From an uncultured Bacteroidales bacterium (GTDB taxonomy: Bacteria; Bacteroidota; Bacteroidia; Bacteroidales; UBA932), in contig ONTQ01000016.1 in assembly GCA_900320795.1 (NCBI GenBank), positions 1-33,297 of the forward strand: a stretch of DNA of 33,297 nucleotides, given 5' to 3'. Below the pieces are notes generated by a model. The model saw only the letters and a list, made by a program, of their open reading frames with translations, was not told the DNA's origin and did no database searches. This document shows, piece by piece, positions 1-7,858 of the stretch (its first letter is position 1; the number at the start of each line of letters is the position of its first letter). The position numbers were made by a program, and so were the translations under genes.

Positions 1-108
1 ATCGGCGTGGTCCAGGACTCCGTGGAAACGGCCCTCAATTCCAGTGGCGATGTCTTTTTCACCGCAACGGCAGAGTATCGTGAGAATCCGAGCCTTCGTA
101 AGTTCTGA
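1..108 (+). CDS. 3' end of an unidentified protein-coding gene (partial)
   Basis: The window opens inside an open frame that reads 35 codons and ends at TGA (106-108). The visible tail ends in [11 protein letters not shown]. It has no motif I can assign to a family. The prfA promoter begins only nine bases after the stop, so this gene is the upstream neighbour of prfA but prfA does not depend solely on its promoter. In some Bacteroides a purine-biosynthesis gene precedes prfA, but nothing in this tail confirms that identity. Confidence 0.6.
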   Translation: MGVVQDSVETALNSSGDVFFTATAEYRENPSLRKF

Positions 109-116
109 TTTTTTAC

Positions 117-124
117 TATCTTTG
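117..124 (+). promoter_or_regulatory. -7 box of the prfA promoter
   Basis: TATCTTTG matches the Bacteroidota -7 consensus TAnnTTTG exactly and lies 20 bases before the prfA ATG. No clear -33 TTG is visible about 19 bases upstream. Confidence 0.65.
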
Positions 125-144
125 CAGGCTAGAACAAAAACGAT

Positions 145-1242
145 ATGGCAGAAAATACGTTGCTGGAGAAGGTGCTCAGCCTTCAGGACAAATACAAGAA
201 ACTGGAAGAACAGCTGGCAGATCCCGCAGTGATTGCGGATATGAAGAAGTTTGTGCAGCTCAACAAGGACTACAAGGAATTGCAGCCCATCATTGCCGCC
301 GGCCTGGAATACAAACGGCTGGTGGATGAACTTGCCCAGGCCAAGGACATCCTCATGAACGAGAAGGACGATGATCTCAAAGAGATGGCCAAGGACGAGA
401 TTGCGGAGATTGAGCCCAAACTCCCGGATATGGAGCAGAACATCAAACTGCTCCTGATCCCGGCCGATCCGGACGACAGCAAGAACGCCATGGTGGAAAT
501 CCGCGGCGGTACCGGCGGTGACGAGGCCGCCATCTTTGCCGGAGACCTCTTCCGCATGTACCAGCATTTCGCAGAGCGCAGGGGCTGGAAACTGGAAGTC
601 ACCGACCAGGCTCCCGGCACTTCCGGCGGGTACAAGCAAATCGTTTTCAAACTTTCCAGCAGCCAGGACGGCGTATATGGCGTCATGAAGTACGAATCCG
701 GCGTACACCGCGTGCAGCGTGTTCCCCAGACGGAAACCCAGGGACGCATCCAGACATCGGCCGCTTCCGTAGCCGTGTTCCCGGAAGCCGGTGAATTTGA
801 CATTGAACTCAATCCGGCCGACATCCGCAAGGATCTCTTCTGTGCATCCGGCCCCGGCGGCCAGGGGGTGAACACCACCTACAGCGCCGTGCGTCTCACC
901 CATATCCCTTCCGGCATTGTGGTCCAGTGTCAGGAAGAGCGTTCCCAGCTCAAGAATCTGGACCGGGCGATGGAAGAACTCCGTACCCGTCTGTATAACA
1001 TGGAACACCAGAAATACCTGGATGGGATTGCCGCCAAGCGAAAGACCATGGTATCCACCGGTGACCGCAGTGCCAAGATTCGCACGTATAACTATCCGCA
1101 GGGCCGCGTCACCGACCACCGCATCGGCTGGAGCATGTACAACCTGCCTGTTTTCATGGACGGAGACATCCAGGAATGTATCGACCAGCTGCAGATTGCA
1201 GAAAACGCCGAAAGGCTCAAAGAAGCAGGGGAGGAAGAATAG
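145..1242 (+). CDS. prfA: Peptide chain release factor 1 (RF1)
   Basis: RF1 recognises UAA and UAG in the ribosomal A site and triggers hydrolysis of peptidyl-tRNA. The 365-residue length is normal for the family. The catalytic GGQ is at residues 238-240 ([12 protein letters not shown]). The codon-reading tripeptide is of the PxT type (PQT, 194-196), which marks RF1; RF2 would have SPF. The N-terminal helical domain is followed by the GGTGGDEAA segment at 121-129. The ATG at 145 lies 20 bases after a -7 box. queF starts one base after the TAG stop (TAG-t-ATG), so the two genes are probably co-transcribed. Identification is secure. Confidence 0.97.
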   Translation: MAENTLLEKVLSLQDKYKKLEEQLADPAVIADMKKFVQLNKDYKELQPIIAAGLEYKRLVDELAQAKDILMNEKDDDLKEMAKDEIAEIEPKLPDMEQNIKLLLIPADPDDSKNAMVEIRGGTGGDEAAIFAGDLFRMYQHFAERRGWKLEVTDQAPGTSGGYKQIVFKLSSSQDGVYGVMKYESGVHRVQRVPQTETQGRIQTSAASVAVFPEAGEFDIELNPADIRKDLFCASGPGGQGVNTTYSAVRLTHIPSGIVVQCQEERSQLKNLDRAMEELRTRLYNMEHQKYLDGIAAKRKTMVSTGDRSAKIRTYNYPQGRVTDHRIGWSMYNLPVFMDGDIQECIDQLQIAENAERLKEAGEEE

Positions 1243-1243
1243 T

Positions 1244-1699
1244 ATGTCGCGCAACGCCGATGACCTCAAGGCTTTGGGCCGCAAGACGGAGTATAGGCAG
1301 GACTATGCTCCCGAAGTGCTGGAAACCTTTGTCAACCAGCATCAGGAAAACGATTATTGGGTACGCTTCAACTGCCCGGAATTCACGTCACTCTGTCCCA
1401 TCACCGGACAGCCAGATTTTGCGGAAATCCGCATCAGCTATGTCCCGGACATCAAGATGGTGGAGTCCAAGAGCCTCAAACTGTATCTGTTCAGTTTCCG
1501 TAGCCACGGAGACTTTCACGAAGACTGCGTGAACACCATCATGAAAGACCTGGTGAAGTTGATGGACCCCAAGTATATCGAAGTGACGGGCCTGTTCACC
1601 CCGCGCGGAGGCATCTCCATTTACCCGTATGCGAATTATGGGCGTCCGGGCACCAAATGGGAGAAACTGGCCTGGGAGCGCCTGGCGTCCCACGAATAA
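1244..1699 (+). CDS. queF: NADPH-dependent 7-cyano-7-deazaguanine reductase QueF (short type)
   Basis: QueF reduces preQ0 to preQ1 in queuosine biosynthesis, which modifies the wobble base of GUN-anticodon tRNAs. The protein has 151 residues, the length of the short unimodular (YkvM-like) type. Visible landmarks are the nucleophilic Cys51 ([13 protein letters not shown]), the following Asp58, the signature ESKSLKLY at 74-81 that binds NADPH, and FHEDC at 91-95 with substrate-binding His and Glu. The ATG at 1244 is chosen because it follows the prfA stop by one base and gives the family length. Its TAA abuts the stop codon of the convergent fabZ with no spacer. Confidence 0.95.
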   Translation: MSRNADDLKALGRKTEYRQDYAPEVLETFVNQHQENDYWVRFNCPEFTSLCPITGQPDFAEIRISYVPDIKMVESKSLKLYLFSFRSHGDFHEDCVNTIMKDLVKLMDPKYIEVTGLFTPRGGISIYPYANYGRPGTKWEKLAWERLASHE

Positions 1700-2119
1700 T
1701 CAGGCTTTCGGAGTAAGCGCCAGGGTGATTCTTGCCTGGGCACAGCGCTTGCCTTCTACCGAAAGGACAGCATCGCACACATAGAGACTGCCCTTGTGTT
1801 CGGCAAGGGTGGCGGTGATTTCGCAGAGGTCGCCGGGTTGCACCGTGCCCCGGAACTTCACTGCGTCAAGTCCCCGGTAAAGGATAAGATGCTGCTCAAA
1901 AGCATCGATGAAGAGCACGAAACAACTCTGCGCCATGATTTCGCAGAGAATGACGCCCGGGACGATGGGGTTGCCCGGAAAATGCCCCTGGCAAAAGAAA
2001 GGATGGTCCGGAATACGGTATGAGGCGTGCGAAACCCCGTCCGGGTCCAGGCGGGCTTGGTCCAGGAGCAGCATGGGCTCCCGGTGGGGGAGCACTTTCA
2101 TGATTTCTTCCCGGTTCAT
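1700..2119 (-). CDS. fabZ: 3-hydroxyacyl-ACP dehydratase, FabZ-like hotdog-fold protein
   Basis: This 139-residue protein has the FabZ active-site pattern: GHFPGNPIVPGVILCE, with catalytic His46 and Glu60, followed by IMAQ. FabZ removes water from 3-hydroxyacyl-ACP in the type II fatty-acid elongation cycle in the cytoplasm. Its ATG overlaps the TGA of fabF by four bases (2116-2119), a sign of translational coupling. It is the last gene of fabK-fabF-fabZ, which fits a FAS II role. A dehydratase serving another acyl pathway cannot be excluded, because a separate fabZ is often fused to lpxC in Bacteroidota. The stop codon directly abuts that of queF. Confidence 0.85.
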   Translation of the reverse strand: MNREEIMKVLPHREPMLLLDQARLDPDGVSHASYRIPDHPFFCQGHFPGNPIVPGVILCEIMAQSCFVLFIDAFEQHLILYRGLDAVKFRGTVQPGDLCEITATLAEHKGSLYVCDAVLSVEGKRCAQARITLALTPKA

Positions 2120-3372
2120 CCTTTGTAAGGTCTGAAGGCGACGCAGGCATCATGCCCGCCGAACCCGAAAGAATCGGAGATGCCGATGGTGAGGTCTGTC
2201 TTGACGGCCACATTGGGCGTGTAGTCCAGGTCGCATTCCGGGTCCGGAACGTCCAGGTTGATGGTGGGCGGGCAGATGCCGTGTTTGAGGGCCAGGATGG
2301 TGGCAATGGCTTCGGCCGCACCGGCGGCTCCGAACATATGGCCGGTCATGGACTTGGTAGAGGAGATATGGGCCTTGTAGGCAAAGTCTCCCAGGGCCAC
2401 TTTGTAGGCGATGGTTTCAGCCACGTCGTTCAGATGGGTTCCGGTTCCGTGGGCGTTAATGTACAGGTTGTCCCTGGACGGGTCGAATCCGGCTTCCTTC
2501 AGGGCATCCTGAATGGAACGGGCTTGGGTACTGCCGTCCGGACGGGGCGCGGTAGCGTGATAGGCGTCGCAGGTGTTGCCATAGCCTACCATCTCTCCAT
2601 AAATGGTGGCTCCACGCTCCAAGGCGTGGTCCAACGATTCCAGGATGAGGACGGCAGCACCGTCTCCCATTACGAAACCCTGCCGGTTGGCATTGAACGG
2701 GAGGGAGGAGTATTTGGGGTCGGTGGCACGGGTGAGGGCCTTGGCATTGAAGAAGCCGGCAACGCCCAGCGGAATGGAGGCATGTTCGCTGCCGCCGGCG
2801 ATAATGGCGTCGGCATAGCCGTGACGCACGGCCCGGAAAGCCTCGCCGATACAGTGCGAGGAGGTGGCGCAAGCCGTTACAATGTCCAGGCAGGGGCCTT
2901 TGGCCTGGTGCTTGATGGCGATATGACCGGCTGCTATATTGGAAATCATGGTGGCGATGAACAGCGGGGAAATCCACTTGCCCGACGGATCCTCGATCAT
3001 CTTTTTGGTTTCCCGGTACTGCACTTCGAACCCGCCGATTCCGGAACCCACATAGACGCCCAGGCGATACGGGTCGATATTGGTGTTTTCCCCTTCCGTC
3101 ACAAGACCCGACTGCTGCATAGCCTGCCAGGCAGCAGCCATGGCATACAGGGTGAAATTGTCCTGTTTGCGGATGAAAGGCTTGTCCATTCCAAACTGTT
3201 CGGCATCGAAATTCTTTACTTTGCCGGCAAAGGTGACGGGCATGTCCTTGAATTCCTCTACGAAATCAATTCCGCAGACCCCGTCCACGAGGTTTTTCCA
3301 AAATGTATCTACATCCAGACCGATGGAGGAGATAACTCCCATCCCGGTCACTACTACTCTCTTAGGATCCAT
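2116..3372 (-). CDS. fabF: Beta-ketoacyl-ACP synthase II (FabF)
   Basis: FabF condenses malonyl-ACP with acyl-ACP, the chain-extending step of type II fatty-acid synthesis. At 418 residues it has full family length. The thiolase-fold catalytic triad is complete: Cys168 (DIVTACATSSH), His308 (NAHGTGTHLND) and His345 (STKSMTGHMFGAAGA), with conserved Lys340. The N-terminus RVVVTGMGVISSIG is typical. The start overlaps the end of fabK by 11 bases and the stop overlaps the fabZ start by four. The operon therefore supplies condensation, dehydration and enoyl reduction; fabG, fabD and acpP are not in the window. Confidence 0.95.
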   Translation of the reverse strand: MDPKRVVVTGMGVISSIGLDVDTFWKNLVDGVCGIDFVEEFKDMPVTFAGKVKNFDAEQFGMDKPFIRKQDNFTLYAMAAAWQAMQQSGLVTEGENTNIDPYRLGVYVGSGIGGFEVQYRETKKMIEDPSGKWISPLFIATMISNIAAGHIAIKHQAKGPCLDIVTACATSSHCIGEAFRAVRHGYADAIIAGGSEHASIPLGVAGFFNAKALTRATDPKYSSLPFNANRQGFVMGDGAAVLILESLDHALERGATIYGEMVGYGNTCDAYHATAPRPDGSTQARSIQDALKEAGFDPSRDNLYINAHGTGTHLNDVAETIAYKVALGDFAYKAHISSTKSMTGHMFGAAGAAEAIATILALKHGICPPTINLDVPDPECDLDYTPNVAVKTDLTIGISDSFGFGGHDACVAFRPYKG

Positions 3373-4315
3373 AAATCAGATTATTGGCTTGGGCGAGTAC
3401 CTTCTCGGCACCGTCCATGATATCATTAACAATTGCTGCGGCCGGTTCTCTCTTCCGGATAAGTCCGGCCACTTCTCCTGCGAGGAAGCTGCCGCCGGAA
3501 AGGTCTCCGTCGAAAACGGCCTTGCGGAGCGATCCGGTGCCGAAGGCGCGGATTTCATCGGCCGATACCGACGGGTCGGCCTCCATCCTGGCGAACTGTT
3601 TGGCGAAGGGGGTTTTTAGGCTGCGGACGGCATCTCCCAGGCTCTTTCCGGTGACCATGGTTCCGATGTCGGAGGCTTTGATCAGCCGCGCCTTGTAAAC
3701 TTCGTGCACATGGCATTCGTCTGCGACGAGGAAGCGTGTCCCCACCTGGACTCCACAGGCGCCCAGCATGAAAGCTGCTGCGGCACTGCGTCCGTCGAAG
3801 ATGCCGCCGGCCGCAAGGACGGGTAGGTCAACCGCATCCACGACTTGGGGAACCAGTGCCATGGTGTGGAGTTCTCCCACATGACCGCCGGACTCGGCCC
3901 CTTCTGCTATGAGGGCCGTAGCACCGAGTTCTTTCATCTTCAGGGCATAGGCGACGGAGGCAACCACCGGAATCACGCAGATGCCCGCTGCCAGCCAGCG
4001 CTCTATGTACGGGGCGGGAGAGCCGGCACCGGTGGTGACGATGCGCACTCCTTCTTCCACGACGAGGTCTGCGATTTCCGCGGCGTTGGGAGCCGCCAGC
4101 ATGATGTTCACGCCAAAAGGCTTTTCCGTGCGTTCGCGGGCCTTCCGGATCTCGGCCCGGACGGCTTCCGTCCCCGCCTGGATGGAAGAAATGAGTCCCA
4201 GACCGCCGGCTTCGGATACGGCCGCCGCCAGGCGGGCATCGGCAATCCATGCCATGCCCCCCTGAAAGATGGGCTTTTCGATGCCCAGGATATTACATAT
4301 CGGGCTGTGTATCAT
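3362..4315 (-). CDS. fabK: FMN-dependent enoyl-ACP reductase FabK-like (nitronate monooxygenase superfamily)
   Basis: The 317-residue TIM-barrel flavoprotein opens with ILGIEKPIFQGGMAWIADA, the characteristic FabK/2-nitropropane-dioxygenase start. It carries EGAESGGHVG with the expected catalytic His145 and a phosphate-binding AAGGIFDG segment at 168-175. FabK reduces enoyl-ACP and, unlike FabI, is generally insensitive to triclosan. The location directly before fabF and fabZ supports FabK over a nitronate monooxygenase. I choose the ATG at 4315; an in-frame TTG at 4336 would place codons on top of the -7 box TATCTTTG. The resulting leader is at most about ten bases. Confidence 0.88.
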   Translation of the reverse strand: MIHSPICNILGIEKPIFQGGMAWIADARLAAAVSEAGGLGLISSIQAGTEAVRAEIRKARERTEKPFGVNIMLAAPNAAEIADLVVEEGVRIVTTGAGSPAPYIERWLAAGICVIPVVASVAYALKMKELGATALIAEGAESGGHVGELHTMALVPQVVDAVDLPVLAAGGIFDGRSAAAAFMLGACGVQVGTRFLVADECHVHEVYKARLIKASDIGTMVTGKSLGDAVRSLKTPFAKQFARMEADPSVSADEIRAFGTGSLRKAVFDGDLSGGSFLAGEVAGLIRKREPAAAIVNDIMDGAEKVLAQANNLIYGS

Positions 4316-4325
4316 ATGCAAATTG

Positions 4326-4333
4326 CAAAGATA
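4326..4333 (-). promoter_or_regulatory. -7 box of the fabK-fabF-fabZ promoter
   Basis: TATCTTTG on the minus strand ends ten bases before the fabK ATG. It lies between the stop of the DUF4293-like gene and fabK, so the fab genes can be transcribed independently of murQ. The predicted 5' leader is very short. Confidence 0.6.
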
Positions 4334-4339
4334 CAAAAA

Positions 4340-4777
4340 TTATTTTTTACGGCTTCTTTTGCGGCGCTCGCGGACACGGTAGGCGCTCTCGACCATGAGC
4401 TGGTCCTGAAAGCAGCCGCGGGCAGCCAGCAGGTTGCAGATGCAGATGACCAGCGGGAAGATGGCCGTCCAGCTGAAGACGGGACCTTCAAAGCTGAAAT
4501 ACATGTAGGCCAGCCAGCCCTGCATGCCCAGCGCCACGATGGCTGAAAGGGTGGCCAGCCGCATCTGCAGGATCCTGGATTTGTAAACCACCAGGGCCAG
4601 GGCGACCATGGCGGCCAGGATTCCCAGCAAGATGCCGAAATAGGGCTTCTGAAGCTGCCAGTAGGACACTTTGACGAGTCCGTCAGGGTTGGCAACACTA
4701 TAGGCCGTGGAGAAGCAGAGGGCCGCGATGAGGCCGGCCGAAATCAGGAGATATAAAGTTTGAATTCTTTGCCACAT
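4340..4777 (-). CDS. DUF4293-like four-helix integral membrane protein
   Basis: The 145-residue protein begins MWQRIQTLYLLISAG, which resembles the start of DUF4293 proteins, a family known to me only from Bacteroidota. Hydrophobic segments lie at about residues 6-25, 46-65, 73-94 and 100-118, and the C-terminus is strongly basic (RVRERRKRSRKK), suggesting a cytoplasmic tail by the positive-inside rule. No catalytic motif is visible and the function is unknown. The start follows the murQ stop by five bases, so it is probably co-transcribed with murQ. Family assignment is from recall of the sequence pattern, not a search. Confidence 0.75.
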   Translation of the reverse strand: MWQRIQTLYLLISAGLIAALCFSTAYSVANPDGLVKVSYWQLQKPYFGILLGILAAMVALALVVYKSRILQMRLATLSAIVALGMQGWLAYMYFSFEGPVFSWTAIFPLVICICNLLAARGCFQDQLMVESAYRVRERRKRSRKK

Positions 4778-4782
4778 GGGAA

Positions 4783-5589
4783 TTACTGTTTCAAATATGC
4801 ATCGACCGCGGCCCGCACCTGTCCGTACCGGAGCAGGAGGGCCTTGGCCTGTTCGTATTCTGTGATGCCGGTTTCTTCCATGATCATCCGTGTACCCCGG
4901 TCCACCAGTTTCTGGTTGGTCAACTGCATGTCCACCATCTTGTTGCCCTGGACATGTCCGAGCCGGATCATCACGGCCGTGGAGATCATATTGAGAATCA
5001 GTTTGGCCGATGTCCCCGACTTCATCCGGGTGCTGCCGGTGACGAATTCCGGGCCGACATCGGCCACCATGGCCACGTCGGCTACCAGCGTGACAGGACT
5101 GTCGGCATTGTTGGTGACGGCGCCGGTGAGAAGCCCGGCCTTGCGGGCTGCCTTGAGGGCCCCTACCACATAGGGGGCGCTGCCGGAGGCCGTGATACCC
5201 ACCAGGGTGTCTTCCGGACCGGGATGATAAGTTTGAAGATCGGTCCAGCCCTGATCCTCCTTGTCTTCGGCCCCCTCCACTGCATGGCGGATGGCTCCGT
5301 CCCCACCGGCCATCAGGCCGATGAAGGTGTGATCCACGCCATAGGTGGGAAGAATCTCAGAAGCATCCACGATGCCCAGCCGGCCGGACGTACCGGCTCC
5401 GATATAGAAGACCCTTCCACCGCGCGGAATCCGTTCCACGATGCCGTTGACCAGTTTTCCGATGGCGGGAATGGCTTCCGCAACGGCAGCGGGAACTTTT
5501 CGGTCTTCCTCATTGATGGATTTCAGGATGTCCAGGGTGCCCATCCGGTCCAGATGCTCGTAGCGGGAGGATTGTTCTGTCGTTTTCAT
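4783..5589 (-). CDS. murQ: N-acetylmuramic acid 6-phosphate etherase (MurQ)
   Basis: MurQ cleaves the lactyl ether of MurNAc-6-phosphate to give GlcNAc-6-phosphate and D-lactate during murein recycling in the cytoplasm. The SIS-domain signature FYIGAGTSGRLGIVDASE is at 61-78 with the expected catalytic Glu78, followed by VEGAED at 104-109 with the second acidic residue. The conserved block GSTRMKSGTSAKLILNMIST is at 185-204. The 268-residue length is about 30 short of the E. coli enzyme, mostly at the C-terminus, with all core motifs present. It is a catabolic counterpart to the murein synthesis genes elsewhere in the window. Confidence 0.95.
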   Translation of the reverse strand: MKTTEQSSRYEHLDRMGTLDILKSINEEDRKVPAAVAEAIPAIGKLVNGIVERIPRGGRVFYIGAGTSGRLGIVDASEILPTYGVDHTFIGLMAGGDGAIRHAVEGAEDKEDQGWTDLQTYHPGPEDTLVGITASGSAPYVVGALKAARKAGLLTGAVTNNADSPVTLVADVAMVADVGPEFVTGSTRMKSGTSAKLILNMISTAVMIRLGHVQGNKMVDMQLTNQKLVDRGTRMIMEETGITEYEQAKALLLRYGQVRAAVDAYLKQ

Positions 5590-5598
5590 AAGTAAATG

Positions 5599-5606
5599 CG
5601 AAGTTA
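5599..5606 (-). promoter_or_regulatory. Possible -7 box of the murQ promoter
   Basis: TAACTTCG on the minus strand differs at one position from TAnnTTTG and ends nine bases before the murQ ATG. It is the best candidate in the 71-base divergent spacer but is weak. Confidence 0.35.
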
Positions 5607-5619
5607 CTCATTTTTTTCT

Positions 5620-5627
5620 TATCTTTG
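5620..5627 (+). promoter_or_regulatory. -7 box of the nucleotidyltransferase-CPBP-divIC promoter
   Basis: TATCTTTG on the plus strand matches the consensus exactly and lies 33 bases before the ATG at 5661. It drives away from murQ, so the spacer is a divergent promoter region. Confidence 0.65.
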
Positions 5628-5660
5628 TATTTCGAGCAATTAAAACTTAAACGAGATATC

Positions 5661-6593
5661 ATGAAACCTACTTTACTAGTATTGGCAGCAGGAATGGGCA
5701 GCCGTTATGGCGGCCTCAAACAGATGGACGGCCTGGGTCCGCACGGAGAAACCATTATCGATTACAGCATCCACGATGCCGTGGAGGCCGGATTCGGCAA
5801 AGTGGTCTATATTGTCCGGGAGTCTTTCAAGGCCCAGATGGAACAGGCTGTCAAGGAAAAGTATGCCGGTGTCAAAACGGTTGACGGAGAGCCTCTCCAG
5901 TTCGTGTTCGTCACGCAGGAGCTGAACAAGATTCCCGCTCCTTTTACCGTTCCGGAAGAAAGGGTGAAGCCCTGGGGCACCGCCCATGCCGTCCTCATGG
6001 CGGCCGATGTCATCCACGAGCCCTTCGCCGTCATCAACGGAGACGATTTTTATGGCAAGGAATCCTTCAAGATTCTGGGAGACTGGTGCCGCAAGCATGA
6101 GAATACGGAAGGCCAGTACTGCATCGTAGGCTTCGAATTGGAGAACACCCTGAGTGAGAACGGCAGCGTTTCCCGCGGAATCTGCTCCTATGATGCCTCC
6201 GGTAACCTCACAGACATTGCCGAGCATCTGGAAATCGCCCGCGAGGGGGACGGAAAGGTCTATGGCAACAATTCCGTCAACGGCGAAAACCATGTGGAAC
6301 TTGAAGCCAAGGCCCTCTGCTCCATGAATATGTGGGGCTTCACTCCGGACTATTTTGCCAAGAGCGCGGACATCTTCAAGACCTTCCTGGAGGCGCATAT
6401 CACCGAGCCCAAGAAGGAGTACTACATCCCTTATGCCGTCGATGTCATCGTCAAGAGCGGAAAGGGCGCTTGCGAAGTCCTGTCCACCCCGTCCCACTGG
6501 TTCGGCGTCACCTATAAGGAAGACCGTCCCGGCGTGGTGGCCAAGTTCGCGGAACTGGTCCAAAAAGGTATTTATCCCAGCCCCCTTTATTAG
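5661..6593 (+). CDS. Sugar-phosphate nucleotidyltransferase-like protein
   Basis: The 310-residue protein starts MKPTLLVLAAGMGSRYGGLK, the nucleotide-binding loop of the NTP-transferase (GT-A-like) fold. It continues with GTAHA at 106-110 and NGDDFYG at 126-132, where the Asp pair would bind the metal. Such enzymes join NTP and a sugar-1-phosphate to make NDP-sugars for envelope polysaccharide. The sugar and nucleotide cannot be read from the sequence. I chose the ATG at 5661 because the longer frame from a TTG at 5625 overlaps the -7 box. The downstream protease gene follows after one base. Confidence 0.85.
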   Translation: MKPTLLVLAAGMGSRYGGLKQMDGLGPHGETIIDYSIHDAVEAGFGKVVYIVRESFKAQMEQAVKEKYAGVKTVDGEPLQFVFVTQELNKIPAPFTVPEERVKPWGTAHAVLMAADVIHEPFAVINGDDFYGKESFKILGDWCRKHENTEGQYCIVGFELENTLSENGSVSRGICSYDASGNLTDIAEHLEIAREGDGKVYGNNSVNGENHVELEAKALCSMNMWGFTPDYFAKSADIFKTFLEAHITEPKKEYYIPYAVDVIVKSGKGACEVLSTPSHWFGVTYKEDRPGVVAKFAELVQKGIYPSPLY

Positions 6594-6594
6594 T

Positions 6595-7533
6595 ATGCCT
6601 CCTGTTTTCTTGAAAAAAGGCCGCAAAGTCAGCAACAATTATGACCTTTATGCCAATCACGCCTGGTATGTGCCGGGCGTGAAGGGCATGTTCGTACTTC
6701 TGGGCTGGTTCCTCCTGGGCTCTCTTCTCGGCGGGCTTGTCATCGGCATCTGCAACGCATTTGTTCCGCATGAAATCATTGAGAAGTACGGCGAACTGGT
6801 CATGTATCCGCTTTCTTTCCTCCCGGCTATGGTTTATGTAGCCCAGAAGAGCCAGCGCAACAGTCTTTTCGAGACCGGATACAAACTCGACAACCGCCAC
6901 TGGGGCCCGTTCAAGGGCTGGCAGTTGGCCCTGATTACCGTGGCGCTCACCTGCGGGACCATGATATCGGCCGACCTTCCCAACTACTGGAATTACAAGC
7001 TCACCACGGCTTCTCCCGCCTTGAAGTCTTTCTACGACATGGTTACGGAAATTCTTCAGCAGATGACGGGCGGCCCGCTGTGGAGCAGTTTCCTCCTGGC
7101 GGCCATCTTCGCCCCCATCTTTGAGGAGTGGCTGTGCCGGGGCATGATCCTGCGGGGTCTTCTGACCAAGATGAAACCCGTGTGGGCCATCGTGGTATCT
7201 GCCCTGTTCTTTGCCCTGATCCACATGAATCCCTGGCAGGCGCTCAACGCTTTCATTATCGGCCTGGTCATGGGATATGTGTATTACAAGACCGGATCGC
7301 TGCTGCTCACCATGCTTATCCATTTTGTGAACAACGGTACGGCGGTGATCCTGTCCCAGTTCCCTTCCTTGCAGGAAGTCGATTTCTGGATAGACATGAT
7401 GCCCCGGACTACTTACATGATTATCTATGTGTTGGGCCTCGTCGTTCTTGCGGCCTGCCTTCTGGCTTTCCGCCGCATTCCGCTGGAGCAGAAACGGGGC
7501 AATATCGACACGGTGCAGCTCAATATTGATTAA
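6595..7533 (+). CDS. CPBP-family intramembrane metalloprotease
   Basis: The 312-residue polytopic protein carries all three CPBP/Abi (Rce1-like) motifs: EEWLCR with Glu177, Glu178 and Arg182; FALIH with His210; and HFVNN at 243-247. These residues coordinate the metal and water in intramembrane glutamic-type or metalloproteases of this family. About seven or eight hydrophobic segments are visible, the first near residues 31-53 and the last near 272-292. The substrate is unknown. The ATG at 6595 follows the previous stop by one base and the next gene starts one base after its TAA, so the three genes form a tight operon. A link to septum formation is only suggested by the divIC neighbour. Confidence 0.88.
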   Translation: MPPVFLKKGRKVSNNYDLYANHAWYVPGVKGMFVLLGWFLLGSLLGGLVIGICNAFVPHEIIEKYGELVMYPLSFLPAMVYVAQKSQRNSLFETGYKLDNRHWGPFKGWQLALITVALTCGTMISADLPNYWNYKLTTASPALKSFYDMVTEILQQMTGGPLWSSFLLAAIFAPIFEEWLCRGMILRGLLTKMKPVWAIVVSALFFALIHMNPWQALNAFIIGLVMGYVYYKTGSLLLTMLIHFVNNGTAVILSQFPSLQEVDFWIDMMPRTTYMIIYVLGLVVLAACLLAFRRIPLEQKRGNIDTVQLNID

Positions 7534-7534
7534 G

Positions 7535-7858
7535 ATGGAAGAAGGGCAGAAGAAAGCGCGTTTCGCCGCCATTCTGAAGCGCAGTGACCACAACTACCTG
7601 ATCCCGTTCGTGATTGTTGTCACGACGCTGGTCGCGTTGTGGCTGCTCTTCTTTGCACACAACAGCGTACTCAACTGGATCCGTGCCACGGTGGAGGTGA
7701 AGAACCAGGAGAAGGAAATGGTCCGTCTCCAAAGTGAGATAGACCGGATGCAGCAGGAAATCGATGACCTGCGCAACAACCGCGATTCCCTGGAATCCTT
7801 TGCGCGTGACACCTATCACTTCGCCGCCCCCGGAGACGATGTTTACATTGTAGAATAA
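7535..7858 (+). CDS. Septum formation initiator protein, DivIC/FtsB family
   Basis: This 107-residue bitopic protein has a basic N-terminal tail, one membrane helix at about 21-41 and a coiled coil at about 52-85. The conserved C-terminal pattern is SFARDTYHFAAPGDDVYIV, typical of the DivIC/FtsB family in Bacteroidota. These proteins pair with FtsL through their coiled coils and link FtsQ to the FtsWI synthase at the division site. An FtsL-like partner is encoded at 24145-24486 in the dcw cluster. The ATG at 7535 follows the protease stop by one base. Its stop directly abuts that of gltX on the other strand. Confidence 0.9.
   Translation: MEEGQKKARFAAILKRSDHNYLIPFVIVVTTLVALWLLFFAHNSVLNWIRATVEVKNQEKEMVRLQSEIDRMQQEIDDLRNNRDSLESFARDTYHFAAPGDDVYIVE

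Noticed and set aside
145-1242. PQT in the codon-recognition loop of RF1 as a possible altered stop-codon specificity
   Set aside because: The middle residue of PxT varies among RF1 proteins, for example PAT or PET; the flanking Pro and Thr are kept.
1243-1243. A preQ1 riboswitch for queF
   Set aside because: queF starts one base after prfA, leaving no leader for a riboswitch, and none is visible upstream of prfA.
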